A stretch of 64,000 nt of DNA from Prolixibacteraceae bacterium (GCA_030602265.1 JAUWAB010000011.1:1-64000), one strand, 5' to 3'; numbered from the stretch's first letter, positions 8,246 through 21,357 are shown. The notes: generated by a model from the sequence alone, not told the origin. A program made the numbers and translations.

Positions 8246-10596
8246 CAAATAACAGATTACCCATACGAAGGTTTATCATCCTGATGTTAGCCGGCCTCTT
8301 ACAGCTGACAGCCTTTTCCCAGAGAAAACCGGGAGAGTGGCAGGATTATCTCTCATTTGCCAACGCCATCAGGCTTACAGAAGGAGACAACAAGATTTTT
8401 TGTGCAACTGAAGGCGGGCTATTTTATACAGACCTCACAGACAGGAGTCTTACGAAGCTGACCCGCAATGACGGGCTTACGGACGCAGGGATTCATCAGA
8501 TCGCTTACGACAAAATCAATAACCTGCTTCTGATTGCCTATAAGAACAGTAATATAGACCTGGTATTCAGGAACCGGATCGTTAATCTGGGTGATATTTT
8601 CAGGAAACAGATGACAGGAGATAAAACCATTAACAACATTCTGTTCCACAACAACTCAGCATTTCTTGCCTGCGGATTCGGGATAGTGGAAATCAATATC
8701 GCCAGGCAGGAAATCAGGGACACTTATATAATCGGTCCTTCCGGGAACCAGATACCCATATTCGATACAGAGACCGATGGACAGCGGATATTTGCAGCGA
8801 CATCCGAGGGTGTCTATTCCGCCTCGCTGAACAATCCGAACCTGCTTGATTACAGGAGCTGGACCAGGGAATCCGCAATACCCCGGCCAACTTCGAAATT
8901 CAGTCATCTGGGATATTTTAACGGAGAGATAATCGCAAACTACACCCGTGACCAATGGTCCGGAGATGAGATTTACGCCCTGAGGAACGGGAGTTGGTTC
9001 AGGGTTATGCCTGAAGTTAATTTCGTCAATGACCTGAAAGTTTCCGGGAACCACCTGGTAATAACTGGCAGGAATGAAGTCCTGATCTATGACCGGTCAC
9101 TGAACCTGATCGGCCACATAAAAAATTATCCGTTGAATGGGAAGAACCTGACTGAGCTGATAACCCGTTCAGCCCTTATCGGGCCCGACGGCAACATCTG
9201 GATAGCAGATCAACAGGCAGGACTGATTGGTTTCTCCGGACAAACGGCAGAACAATATATACCTAAAGGACCTTTGAGTAACAGCATTTTCCACCTGAAC
9301 TGGCAGAATAACTCCCTGTGGGTTTCTGCCGGGGGGAGAACAGATCCGTGGAGTAACCAGTTTCGCCCGCCACTTTTTCAGGAGTACAAAGAAGGGCAGT
9401 GGAATTATTTCGGAAAGGAGCAATACCCTGAAATGACCGGCTTTTTTGACATTGTGCAAACCATTACCAATCCTGCAGATCCGGGACATCTGTTTGCTGC
9501 CAGCTGGGGAGGCGGTCTCCTCGAGTTCCGTAATGGCCAGCTGATCAAACGCTATAATAACCTGAACAGTCCGCTGGAAACGGCCATACCCGACCAGCCC
9601 AATGAACCATTTACCCGGATAGGCGGCATGGCCTTCGACAGTGACAATACTCTCTGGATTACCAATGCCCAATCTTCGAAAGGACTGCATTCACTGTCCC
9701 CGTCAGGGCAATGGAACTCATTCGTTTTAACGGAAGTTGCCGGATTCCAGTACACCATAGGACAAATACTGATTACCCGGAACGGTGACAAATGGATTGT
9801 GATTCCCAGAGGCCGGGATGTCTATGTGCTTAATAAAGACGCAACCCAAAAAAGATACCTGCCGGTAACTTCCTATTTTAACAACGGACAGATAGAAATA
9901 TTCAACCGGATGAATGACGTCTATTCCATTGCCGAAGATCTGAACGGCGACATCTGGATTGGCACATCCAAAGGAGTAGCCGTGTTTTCCGGCACCCAGA
10001 AACTATGGCAAAACGGACAATATTACGCTTTCCAGCCCAGCCTTGATATGGGAGACGGAATTTACCACCCGCTGCTCGAAACAGAAACCATAACAACCAT
10101 CGCAGTTGACGGAGGTAACCGCAAATGGCTGGGAACCAAAAACTCCGGTCTATACCTGGTATCGGCCAGGGGAGATGCCGAAATCATGCATTTTACCACT
10201 GCCAACAGTCCACTACCTTCAGACAACATCATCAGCCTTGCCCTGAATCCAAATACCGGCGAACTCTATATAGGAACCGAGAAGGGCCTGGTATCCTATC
10301 AGGGAGATGCACCTGAGGGTAAAAACCATTTCGATGAGGTTTACGTTTACCCCAATCCGGTCAGGGAGACATACGACGGTCAGATTTTTATCAACGGTCT
10401 TATGAAAGACAGCGACATCAGGATAACCGATATTGCCGGAAACCTGGTCTATAAAACCCGGTCTCTGGGCAGCCAGGCATCCTGGGATGGAAAGAATCTG
10501 AACGGGAGACGGGTAAGCACCGGAGTATACATGATCTTCATTTCAGATGCGAACGGAGAACAAACCCACATTACCAAGGTTTTGTTTATCAGGTAA
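8242..10596 (+). CDS. porZ: PorZ-like T9SS beta-propeller surface protein with CTD
   Basis: Likely PorZ, the outer-surface component of the type IX secretion attachment complex that presents A-LPS for anchoring of cargo. A GTG start gives a basic N-terminus and a hydrophobic signal peptide ending near LTAFSQ. Two-component-regulator-type propeller repeats follow (DNKIFCATEGGLFY, GDIWIGTSKGVAVF, NRKWLGTKNSGLY, TGELYIGTEKGLV), forming two propellers. The last about 85 residues are a T9SS C-terminal domain (VYPNPV, ITDIAGNLV, VSTGVYMIFI). The 784-aa length agrees with P. gingivalis PorZ (about 776 aa). The rdgB-porZ-recO order gives tight spacing on both sides. A propeller protein of another role is the alternative. 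Confidence 0.82.
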   Translation: MTNNRLPIRRFIILMLAGLLQLTAFSQRKPGEWQDYLSFANAIRLTEGDNKIFCATEGGLFYTDLTDRSLTKLTRNDGLTDAGIHQIAYDKINNLLLIAYKNSNIDLVFRNRIVNLGDIFRKQMTGDKTINNILFHNNSAFLACGFGIVEINIARQEIRDTYIIGPSGNQIPIFDTETDGQRIFAATSEGVYSASLNNPNLLDYRSWTRESAIPRPTSKFSHLGYFNGEIIANYTRDQWSGDEIYALRNGSWFRVMPEVNFVNDLKVSGNHLVITGRNEVLIYDRSLNLIGHIKNYPLNGKNLTELITRSALIGPDGNIWIADQQAGLIGFSGQTAEQYIPKGPLSNSIFHLNWQNNSLWVSAGGRTDPWSNQFRPPLFQEYKEGQWNYFGKEQYPEMTGFFDIVQTITNPADPGHLFAASWGGGLLEFRNGQLIKRYNNLNSPLETAIPDQPNEPFTRIGGMAFDSDNTLWITNAQSSKGLHSLSPSGQWNSFVLTEVAGFQYTIGQILITRNGDKWIVIPRGRDVYVLNKDATQKRYLPVTSYFNNGQIEIFNRMNDVYSIAEDLNGDIWIGTSKGVAVFSGTQKLWQNGQYYAFQPSLDMGDGIYHPLLETETITTIAVDGGNRKWLGTKNSGLYLVSARGDAEIMHFTTANSPLPSDNIISLALNPNTGELYIGTEKGLVSYQGDAPEGKNHFDEVYVYPNPVRETYDGQIFINGLMKDSDIRITDIAGNLVYKTRSLGSQASWDGKNLNGRRVSTGVYMIFISDANGEQTHITKVLFIR

Positions 10597-10614
10597 CCAT
10601 AAATTCCGGAAATA

Positions 10615-11337
10615 GTGCTCGAAAAAACACGAGGTATTATATTCCACTCGGTAAAATTCGGTGACAACAGCCTTATTCTTACCATCTATACCGAGCGATT
10701 CGGCCGGCAGTCGTTTATAATCAACGCTGCAAGAAACTCCAGATCAAAAAACAAGGCGGGATTATTGCAGCCATTGTTTATCGCAGATATGGAAATTTAC
10801 CAGAAAAAGAACCGGGAAATTCAAAGGATCAAGGAAATCAGGCTGGCATCTCCATACATCTCCATACCGTATGATATGGTAAAAACGGCACAAACCCTGT
10901 TCATTGCAGAAATTCTGAACAAAATCATAATCGAGGAAGAACAAAATACGGCACTCTATCATTTTCTCGAAAGTTCATTGCTCTTTTTCGATCTGATGGA
11001 TAAGGGGAAATCCTTGTTTCACATCTGGTTCCTTTCACATCTGACCGGTTATCTCGGAATAAGACCGGATACAAACAGCAGGGACAGGGAATGGCTCGAT
11101 ATGCAAATGGGAAATATGGTTGCGGGGGAACCACCACATCCCGCCTATATGAATCCAGGAATTTCATCGCTTTTCAGGAAAATGATGGAAACCGGGATCA
11201 GGGAGTTGTCGGGCTTCAGGGCTGAGCAGGATGAAAAAATTTTACTGCTGGATAAAATACTGGAATATTACACCTTACATTTCAGTAACCTTGCCGGCCT
11301 TAAGTCGGCAGAAATTCTCCGGCAGGTATTTCACTGA
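10615..11337 (+). CDS. recO: DNA repair protein RecO
   Basis: RecO helps RecR load RecA onto SSB-coated single-stranded DNA in RecF-pathway repair. The 240-aa protein begins at GTG 10615, 18 nt after porZ. The N-terminal OB-fold is KTRGIIFHSVKFGDNSLILTI and GRQSFIINAARNSRSK. The rest is the helical RecO C-terminal domain with HIWFLSHLTGYLGIRP. The C4 zinc finger found in some RecO proteins is absent, as is common in Bacteroidota. It probably shares a transcript with rdgB and porZ. Confidence 0.88.
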   Translation: MLEKTRGIIFHSVKFGDNSLILTIYTERFGRQSFIINAARNSRSKNKAGLLQPLFIADMEIYQKKNREIQRIKEIRLASPYISIPYDMVKTAQTLFIAEILNKIIIEEEQNTALYHFLESSLLFFDLMDKGKSLFHIWFLSHLTGYLGIRPDTNSRDREWLDMQMGNMVAGEPPHPAYMNPGISSLFRKMMETGIRELSGFRAEQDEKILLLDKILEYYTLHFSNLAGLKSAEILRQVFH

Positions 11338-11378
11338 ATTCAGAATGATTTTAACCATTGGATGAATAAATTAATTCT

Positions 11379-11386
11379 TACATTTG
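11379..11386 (+). promoter_or_regulatory. -7 box of the aminotransferase-like gene
   Basis: TACATTTG matches TAnnTTTG. A TTG at 11358-11360 gives a partial -33 match at an 18-bp spacing. The leader would be about 50 nt. Confidence 0.45.
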
Positions 11387-11443
11387 TGATACCTGTCTTT
11401 TTTCAGGTTATACCTTCAGACAGGCATAACTAATTTTCAGATT

Positions 11444-12598
11444 ATGCAGACCAAATTGCCGGAAACGCAGGGAAGCCATTTTTGGGAGATCAGGCAGCTG
11501 GCCCTCGAGAACAGTGCGATCGACATGTCGGTCGGAACAACGGAATTCAGTTGTCCGGCACGACTTGCCGGGCTGGCCGCGCAGTATATACGCGACAATT
11601 ATAACAATTACGCCTCTTTCGACGGCATTCTGCCTTTACGGGAAAGAATTTCCGAGACTTTCTTCAGAAATTACGGCAAAAAATACGATCCTGTTGCGGA
11701 AATCACCATATGTGCAGGACCGGCCCAGGCTGCAACCAATGTCATCTCCACAATAGTTAATGAAGGAGACGAAGTAATTCTGACCGACCCCTCCTACTTT
11801 ACATACAGTCAGGCCATCAGGCTCAACGGCGGTACCCCGGTCCACCTTCCCTTAAAAGAACCGGGCTTCAGAATTGATTGGGATGATGTACGAAAAATGA
11901 TCAATTCGAAAACCAGGCTGATCATACTGAACACCCCTCACAATCCAACCGGAAGCGTGTTTGGCAGGGAGGATATGCAGCAACTGCAAAGACTTACCAA
12001 CGGTACTGGCATTTATATACTCAGCGACGAAGGATTTGAGTATCTGGTCTACGACCAGGAGAAACATCAGAGTATAGCGCAGTTTCCGGGTCTCGCCTCA
12101 CGCAGTTTTATCATTTCGGGTGCCGGACCGGTCTTTCACATCAACGGCTGGAATATGGCCTGGTGTATGGCACCGGCCAATATGATGAAAGAATTCCGAA
12201 AAGTAAGCGAATGTTATGGTTTCAGTGTGTCGACCCCTTTGCAGTATGCTCTTGCAGATTACTGGGGCCAGTCAGATGAGCTGGAAAATGTAACCGAACT
12301 ATATCAGGGAAAGCGAAACTATTTCAATCGTCTCCTGAAAGGTTCACCTTATCTGGTCGAGCCTGCACAGGGATCCTATTTCCAGTTAATCAGCTACAAG
12401 AACCTTTCTTCTGAAGCCGATACTGATTTTGCTCTCCGTCTGATTAAGGAGGCTGGTGTTGCTGCAATGCCATTATCGATGTTTATGCACAAGAAACGGA
12501 ACCTTCATTATCTGCGGTTCTGCTTTGCGAAGAAGAATGAAACCCTGGATGAGGCTGCACGAAGATTGCTCAGTTTTGCGCAAAAAATCACCGCCTGA
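11444..12598 (+). CDS. Aminotransferase-fold protein lacking the PLP lysine
   Basis: Fold-type I, class I/II aminotransferase homologue, closest by eye to the methionine aminotransferase (YbdL/MtnE-like) branch: FSVSTPLQYALADY, GSYFQLISY, LRFCFAKKNETLDEAARRL. Asn167 of PHNPTG and Asp195 of SDEGF are present. The Schiff-base lysine is not: where active members read SFGKTFHVTGW this protein reads SGAGPVFHINGW, with Pro229 at the Lys position. The nucleotides encode this cleanly with no frameshift. The phosphate-binding GATEA motif is altered to GPAQA, and the ring-stacking Tyr of DEVY is Phe198. Without the lysine, normal transamination is not expected. It has its own promoter, and I see no pathway neighbour. 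Confidence 0.85.
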   Translation: MQTKLPETQGSHFWEIRQLALENSAIDMSVGTTEFSCPARLAGLAAQYIRDNYNNYASFDGILPLRERISETFFRNYGKKYDPVAEITICAGPAQAATNVISTIVNEGDEVILTDPSYFTYSQAIRLNGGTPVHLPLKEPGFRIDWDDVRKMINSKTRLIILNTPHNPTGSVFGREDMQQLQRLTNGTGIYILSDEGFEYLVYDQEKHQSIAQFPGLASRSFIISGAGPVFHINGWNMAWCMAPANMMKEFRKVSECYGFSVSTPLQYALADYWGQSDELENVTELYQGKRNYFNRLLKGSPYLVEPAQGSYFQLISYKNLSSEADTDFALRLIKEAGVAAMPLSMFMHKKRNLHYLRFCFAKKNETLDEAARRLLSFAQKITA

Positions 12599-12635
12599 CA
12601 GAAGCACTTATCCTGAACAACTTTCCTGGTCGTTG

Positions 12636-14081
12636 TCAATCCTGTTTCCCGGGTAATGAACTGAATACAATAGCCTCATAAGTAAACAACTCGGCATTTT
12701 TCCAGCCGTCCCAGCCCAAGCCGGCTTTATCCCGGCTGCACCTGCCCAGGAATTCCTCAACGCTCCATCCATATTTTGATCCAACCTGCGGAAGAAATGT
12801 TCCGGAGTGCATATCCTTTCTAATCAGGATCCCATGCTTTCCAGGTTCAATCTCGTCTTTGGATCTGATTCGTTTAAGCGGGGTAAGCACCGATATCTCA
12901 ACAGTCAAATCATCAAGCTCATCAGGTCCGGGCGACTTAAAGCGGTGGTCCCCTGCTGCAGTAGCCGCAGCCCGGCGCACGACCTCCTTCAGCGGATACT
13001 CGCTCTGAAAACTGCCGATACAACCCCTAAGCCTGCCACCTATATAAATACTGACAAACGCACCGGCAGGTTGATCAAGTTGGCCTGAAGGCACTTCGGT
13101 TACCAATGAGCCTGTCATTCCGGGGATAATTGCATTCTTTATGGAAACCTTCGCAATTTTCAGTAAAGCATCCTTTTCCTCCTTGGTTAAACGGTATCCC
13201 TGACCGGGAGCATCAAACACAGCAATGGCACTGTAGCCAACCACCCTGGAATGCTCACCGTAAAGGGGTTGGTCGCCCGAATTCCGGTAGTCCACCCACT
13301 CATACTGAACATCTGCCTTTTCGAGGAGGTAAAGCAAAGTAAGGACAGAGGTCCATCCGCACAGTGGAGTGACGAGCCCGGGGATACCCTTCTCCTTTTG
13401 CTCTTTAAGTACGCGGAGAAGCTGGTCAGGCGACCCGTTCATTATTGCTCCGGAAGTAATCCGGTCAGTCTCCACGGCATCATGATATTCCGGATAGTGT
13501 GAAAAATCGCTGCTGACTACAAACAGATTCCCCGGAATAAAAAATTGTCTCAGCGTGTCAGCCAATGACCTGCATTCTTCAGGCTTCCGGGTACCAAGGA
13601 TGATTGGCACAAGCTTAAATCCCTTTCTTAACCTTTCCTGTAAAAACGGCAGTTCAACCTCCAGGCTGTGCTCGTGCCGGTGAGGCTCCTCCCTGCAATT
13701 GAACAGGTCATTCTTTTCGGCTAATTCCTTTCCTGTACCCTGATCGACTTCCACCAATCCAAGCGGTGTAAGATAGTTGCCCGAACAGTAAACCGAGGCT
13801 CCCCCGAAATGCATCTGGTGACTGGAAGCCAGCACAAACACCCTTTCATACGTTGCATTCTCGGGAATCTGGTTGAATCCGGAGGCCGCAACTGATCCGC
13901 TGAAAACATATCCGGCGTGTGGAACAATAATTGCCCTGGGTATTTCGCCGGGCCTCACCGGTGCTTTGGCCTGATGGTAATAATCACTGACTTCATCCAG
14001 CAGGATCTCCCTTACCCCTGAATAAAAACGGCCTGCAACAGCCGGCCTTCGAATATGTTTTTCAGCACTGTCTGAAATCAT
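12636..14081 (-). CDS. MEMO-AMMECR1 fusion (AmmeMemoRadiSam proteins B+A)
   Basis: Two-domain protein. Residues about 1-290 are MEMO1-like, related to non-heme-iron dioxygenases: RRPAVAGRFYS, VPHAGYVFSG (His49 equivalent), SHQMHFGG (His81), DFSHYPEYHD (His192) and PLCGWTS (Cys244) are all visible. Residues about 300-475 are AMMECR1 (GAFVSIYIGGRLRGCIGS, GKHGILIR, LPQVGSKYGWSVEEFL). In bacteria these domains belong to the AmmeMemoRadiSam system with a radical SAM enzyme. No radical SAM gene is in this window. It is cytoplasmic, convergent with the preceding aminotransferase-like gene and divergent from the M16 peptidases. The biochemical role of the system is unsettled. Confidence 0.9.
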   Translation of the reverse strand: MISDSAEKHIRRPAVAGRFYSGVREILLDEVSDYYHQAKAPVRPGEIPRAIIVPHAGYVFSGSVAASGFNQIPENATYERVFVLASSHQMHFGGASVYCSGNYLTPLGLVEVDQGTGKELAEKNDLFNCREEPHRHEHSLEVELPFLQERLRKGFKLVPIILGTRKPEECRSLADTLRQFFIPGNLFVVSSDFSHYPEYHDAVETDRITSGAIMNGSPDQLLRVLKEQKEKGIPGLVTPLCGWTSVLTLLYLLEKADVQYEWVDYRNSGDQPLYGEHSRVVGYSAIAVFDAPGQGYRLTKEEKDALLKIAKVSIKNAIIPGMTGSLVTEVPSGQLDQPAGAFVSIYIGGRLRGCIGSFQSEYPLKEVVRRAAATAAGDHRFKSPGPDELDDLTVEISVLTPLKRIRSKDEIEPGKHGILIRKDMHSGTFLPQVGSKYGWSVEEFLGRCSRDKAGLGWDGWKNAELFTYEAIVFSSLPGKQD

Positions 14082-14203
14082 TTTCCCGCTGTAATTTGTT
14101 TGCTATTCTTTGTACGAATAGATGGTTAATTGGTTTTCAAAAATGTTGATCATCCGGATATTGAAAATCCAGGTAAAAAAACCCGATAAATTGCCCGGTT
14201 GGT

Positions 14204-14211
14204 TAAATTTG
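14204..14211 (+). promoter_or_regulatory. -7 box of the M16 peptidase pair
   Basis: TAAATTTG matches TAnnTTTG. It lies 42 nt before the ATG of the first M16 gene. Confidence 0.45.
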
Positions 14212-14252
14212 CAGATTTTTAAACTAACATATTCAAACATTAATATTATACA

Positions 14253-15584
14253 ATGAAAAACTACCTCTTAAATCTTTTAGCAATTATGCTGGTGCTTTTT
14301 CACCTGCCTTCCATGGCTCAGACCGGCAAAATTGAGTTTACGGAGTACAAACTGGACAACGGACTGCACGTAATCCTGCAGCCCGACAATACCACTCCCA
14401 ACGTGATTGTAAGCATCATGTACCATGTGGGTTCAAAAAACGAACTTCCCGAAAGGACCGGGTTTGCCCATTTCTTCGAGCATCTGATGTTTGAAGGGAC
14501 TGCCAACATTCCGAGGGGGAGGTTCGACAAGTATGTTGAAGAAGCTGGGGGTACAATGAACGCAGGCACTTTTTTCGACTGGACTTACTATTATGTTATG
14601 CTCCCCTCGAATCAGCTCGAGCTGGGATTATGGCTTGAGTCGGAAAGATTATTGCACCCCAGGGTTGATTCCATTGGAATTGCTACCCAAAAAGGTGTGG
14701 TCACTGAGGAGATGAAGCAAACCCGGGACAACAGGCCATACGGACGCCTGCTGATCGAAACGGTAAGCCGCGCCTTTACACAGCACCCCTACCGCTGGGA
14801 TGTTCTGGGAGCAGATCCCCACATCCGTAACGCTGCCGACCATGAATTCAAGGATTTCCACGATATGTTTTATGTTCCGGACAATGCCGTACTGGTGATT
14901 TCAGGAGATATCCACGTGGAGGACACCAAGCGGCTGGTGGAGAAATACTTTGCTGAAATCCCTTCCGGAACAAAACCCATAAGACGTCCGCTGGCCAATG
15001 AACCCAAACGTACGGTGGAAGTAAGAGATACCGTTTATGATAACATCCAGCTGCCGATGGTCATTCAGGCGTATCATATTCCCGGCAAGGGAACGCCCGA
15101 CTTTTATGCCGTTGAGATGCTTGGATCCCTCCTTTCGAGAGGACAGAGCAGCCGGCTGTACCGCTCCCTGGTAGATGAACAGCGACTCGCACTGGAGATC
15201 GCAGCTCAGCAATTGCCCCTTGAACACCCTGGTCTTTCCTTAATAATCGGGATTCCCCAGATTGGAATTGATCCTAAAGTAATGGAAGATGCCCTGAACA
15301 AAGAACTTGAAAAAGTAAGGACAGAGCTGATTTCAGAGCAAGAGCTTGAGAAACTGAAAAACCAGTTTGAGAACCGTGTGGTAAACAGCAATACCACCAT
15401 TGAAAGCAGAGCCAATAATCTTGCTGAGTTTTATACTTTTTTCAAAGATGCCAGCCTGATTAACCATACCCTGGAAAAGTACCTGGCTGTTACCCGGGAA
15501 GATATTCAACGGGTTGCCAATGAATATTTCCGTGATAACAACAGGGTAGTGTTGTATTTTATGCCAAAAAACCAGTCCAATTAA
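14253..15584 (+). CDS. M16 zinc metallopeptidase, catalytic subunit
   Basis: Exported insulinase/processing-peptidase type protease. A signal peptide ends at about residue 23 (SMAQ). The inverted zinc motif HxxEH is intact as HFFEH in GFAHFFEHLMFEGT, with the distal Glu in the following helix (VVTEEMKQTRDNRPYG region). It is a single 443-aa pair of M16 domains with the second half SRGQSSRLYRSL. The next gene, 59 nt downstream, encodes an M16 protein without the zinc motif. Heterodimers of one catalytic and one non-catalytic M16 subunit are well known. Probable location is the periplasm, degrading peptides. Confidence 0.93.
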   Translation: MKNYLLNLLAIMLVLFHLPSMAQTGKIEFTEYKLDNGLHVILQPDNTTPNVIVSIMYHVGSKNELPERTGFAHFFEHLMFEGTANIPRGRFDKYVEEAGGTMNAGTFFDWTYYYVMLPSNQLELGLWLESERLLHPRVDSIGIATQKGVVTEEMKQTRDNRPYGRLLIETVSRAFTQHPYRWDVLGADPHIRNAADHEFKDFHDMFYVPDNAVLVISGDIHVEDTKRLVEKYFAEIPSGTKPIRRPLANEPKRTVEVRDTVYDNIQLPMVIQAYHIPGKGTPDFYAVEMLGSLLSRGQSSRLYRSLVDEQRLALEIAAQQLPLEHPGLSLIIGIPQIGIDPKVMEDALNKELEKVRTELISEQELEKLKNQFENRVVNSNTTIESRANNLAEFYTFFKDASLINHTLEKYLAVTREDIQRVANEYFRDNNRVVLYFMPKNQSN

Positions 15585-15643
15585 TGATCATAAAAACGGT
15601 CCTGAAAAAAAACAGGAAATGTTTTTGAAAAAATTTAACCTAT

Positions 15644-17725
15644 ATGAAGAAGTACCTATTTTTATTCATTGCCGGCCTGTTCCTGGCCGTTAGTCTGAGT
15701 GCACAACTTGACAGGACCCGTCCCCCGAAACCGGGTCCGGCACCGGTAATTAATATTGGCAACTATGATATGTTCACCTTATCTAACGGATTAAAGGTGA
15801 TTGTGGTGGAAAACCACAAAACTCCGGTGATATCCTGGCAGCTTACCCTCGATGTTGATCCGGTCATGGAAGGTGAGGCTAAAGGATATGTGGATCTGGC
15901 AGGCCAGCTTATGCGTGCAGGGACCAGAAACAGGACAAAACAGGCAATCGATGAGGAGATTGACTTTATCGGAGCCTCCCTGAGTACCTTTTCTACAGGC
16001 CTATTTGGCCAATCTCTCACCCGACACCGTGATAAACTCCTCAGTCTGATGTCGGACGTACTCCTGAATCCGGTTTTTCCACAGGAAGAACTGGATAAAG
16101 TACTGACTCAATCCATTTCTGCTCTTACCGCCAGTGAAAACGATGGCAATTATATTGCCAACAACGTGATCTCCTCAGTGGTCTACGGAAAGGATCACCC
16201 ATACGGTGAGGTAGTGACTAAAGAATCACTCAACAACATCAAGCGGGATCAGCTGGTCGGTTATTACAACACCTATTTCAGACCCAATGCAGCGTATCTT
16301 GTAATCGTCGGGGATATAACCACCAAAGAAGCGAAAAAGCTTTCCAAAAAATACTTCAGCAGCTGGAAAAAAGGTGATGTTCCTAAACATATCTATCCCA
16401 CACCTCAGGCACCGGATGCCAACAAGGTGGCCTTTGGCAGCCGTGAAGGCGCTGTGCAAAGTGTCCTTGCAGTAACCTATCCGATTAACCTGAAACCCGG
16501 AGATCCCGACGCCATCAAAGCCGGAGTAATGAACAGCATATTAGGAGGTGGCGCGTTCTCAGGCCGGTTAATGCAGAATTTGCGCGAAGACAAGGCTTAC
16601 ACATACGGTGCCCGTTCCTCGCTGTCATCGGACCGGCTGGTGGGTAGTTTCTCGGCACGCACGGAGGTAGGCAACAACGTTACCGACAGCGCCCTGGTGG
16701 AAGTTCTTAATGAAATGAACCGCATGGTGAAAGAAAAAGTTGACCAGCCCTCACTCGATCTCGTCAAAAACTTCATGAACGGCAGCTTTGCCCGTTCACT
16801 CGAAAGTCCCAGGACCATAGCGAATTTTGCCCTGAATATCGAACGCTATAAACTTCCCAAAGATTATTATGCCACTTATCTGGAAAAGCTGGCCGCAGTA
16901 ACTGTTGAGGATGTATATGCCATGGCCGGAAAATATATCAGGCCGGAAAATGCGTGGATTGTTATTGCCGGAAACAAAGACGAAGTCGCACCCAAACTGG
17001 CCGGATTCAGTAAAAACAATGAGGTTCTCTTCTTTGATTCCTATGGAAGAAAGGTGGAACAATCTGCAACAGATATTCCTGCCGGAATGACTGCCGAAAG
17101 AGTTATTGAAAATTACCTGAAGGCACTGGGAGGATCTGAAAAATTAAAATCGGTTACCGAACAGGTGATTAAAATGTCGACCGAAATGCAAGGGATGACC
17201 CTGGAAATGGTATCTTATCACAAAATGCCTGGTAAAATACTGGTTACCACCAGCGTGGGCGGAAATGTCATGCAAAAGCAGGTTCTCAATGGCGACCGGG
17301 GACAGGTAAGTGCCATGGGACAGAAGATGGAGCTTTCAGGAACCCAGTTAGAGGAAATGAAGACACAAGCCAGGATTTTCCCGGAACTCGACTATAAAAG
17401 TATGGGATATGAGGTCAGCCTGACCGAAATAGAAGCCGTTGAGGGCAAACCTGCCTATAAGGTCAAGGTAACTGCTCCGGGAGGAAATTCCAAAACCGAC
17501 TTTTTCGATGTGGCCAGCGGATTGAAAGTCAGAACGGTTGCATCACAGCAGACACAGATGGGCCCCATGACCGTCACGGCAAGCTATTCAGATTACCGTG
17601 AAACCAATGGCATTAAGATTCCTTATGCCATTAAACAATCCGTAGGACCACAGAACATAGACCTGAAAGTGACAGCGGTGGAAATTAACGGAGGAATATC
17701 TGACGATCTTTTTAGTTTAGAATAG
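15644..17725 (+). CDS. M16-family non-catalytic subunit with extra C-terminal domain
   Basis: Exported partner of the preceding protease. Residues about 1-20 are a signal peptide ending LSAQ. The M16 N-terminal domain has no HxxEH: the site reads GYVDLAGQLMRAG. The R/Y-containing loop of partner subunits is kept (AYTYGARSSL). Residues about 490-693 form a further domain (IENYLKALGGSEKLKSV to ISDDLFSLE) that resembles the LolA/LppX-like outer-membrane-lipoprotein-sorting fold common in Bacteroidota. That reading is from pattern only. At 693 aa it is about 250 residues longer than its partner. A strong bidirectional terminator follows. Confidence 0.9.
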   Translation: MKKYLFLFIAGLFLAVSLSAQLDRTRPPKPGPAPVINIGNYDMFTLSNGLKVIVVENHKTPVISWQLTLDVDPVMEGEAKGYVDLAGQLMRAGTRNRTKQAIDEEIDFIGASLSTFSTGLFGQSLTRHRDKLLSLMSDVLLNPVFPQEELDKVLTQSISALTASENDGNYIANNVISSVVYGKDHPYGEVVTKESLNNIKRDQLVGYYNTYFRPNAAYLVIVGDITTKEAKKLSKKYFSSWKKGDVPKHIYPTPQAPDANKVAFGSREGAVQSVLAVTYPINLKPGDPDAIKAGVMNSILGGGAFSGRLMQNLREDKAYTYGARSSLSSDRLVGSFSARTEVGNNVTDSALVEVLNEMNRMVKEKVDQPSLDLVKNFMNGSFARSLESPRTIANFALNIERYKLPKDYYATYLEKLAAVTVEDVYAMAGKYIRPENAWIVIAGNKDEVAPKLAGFSKNNEVLFFDSYGRKVEQSATDIPAGMTAERVIENYLKALGGSEKLKSVTEQVIKMSTEMQGMTLEMVSYHKMPGKILVTTSVGGNVMQKQVLNGDRGQVSAMGQKMELSGTQLEEMKTQARIFPELDYKSMGYEVSLTEIEAVEGKPAYKVKVTAPGGNSKTDFFDVASGLKVRTVASQQTQMGPMTVTASYSDYRETNGIKIPYAIKQSVGPQNIDLKVTAVEINGGISDDLFSLE

Positions 17726-17801
17726 ACTATTATGATTGAAAAGAAACTGTTTCAAAAGTGAAAATATCTCATTGATTATTTGCAAACAGTTTCGGATTGG
17801 T

Positions 17802-17849
17802 AAAAAAAAAGAGGCGGCCTCAAAAAACTGAGACCGCCTCTTTTTTTTT
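17802..17849. terminator. Bidirectional terminator between M16 and GH2 genes
   Basis: GC-rich 12-bp stem GAGGCGGCCTCA / TGAGACCGCCTC (one mismatch) flanked by an A run on the left and a T run on the right, so it works on both strands of this convergent pair. Confidence 0.85.
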
Positions 17850-17863
17850 ATTCCTTACTCAGG

Positions 17864-21106
<3,243 letters not shown>

Positions 21107-21357
21107 AGGGATTTAACTGAACTTTCTAAGTTATGTAAGACATTATAATAAGCGGACTAAGCAATGAATTAACAATTCAAAGATCACACATTATTAATCC
21201 CCGGATTAACCATAAGCCAATACGAAAATCTGAGAATAAGTGGATAATTTTTAATTGCCGGCTGAAGAATTCATATATGTCTTATGAACCTTTGGGGAAA
21301 ATCTCCGTTTAAACTTCCAGTACAGTTAAACATTCTGTAAACTAAATACTTCAGATT

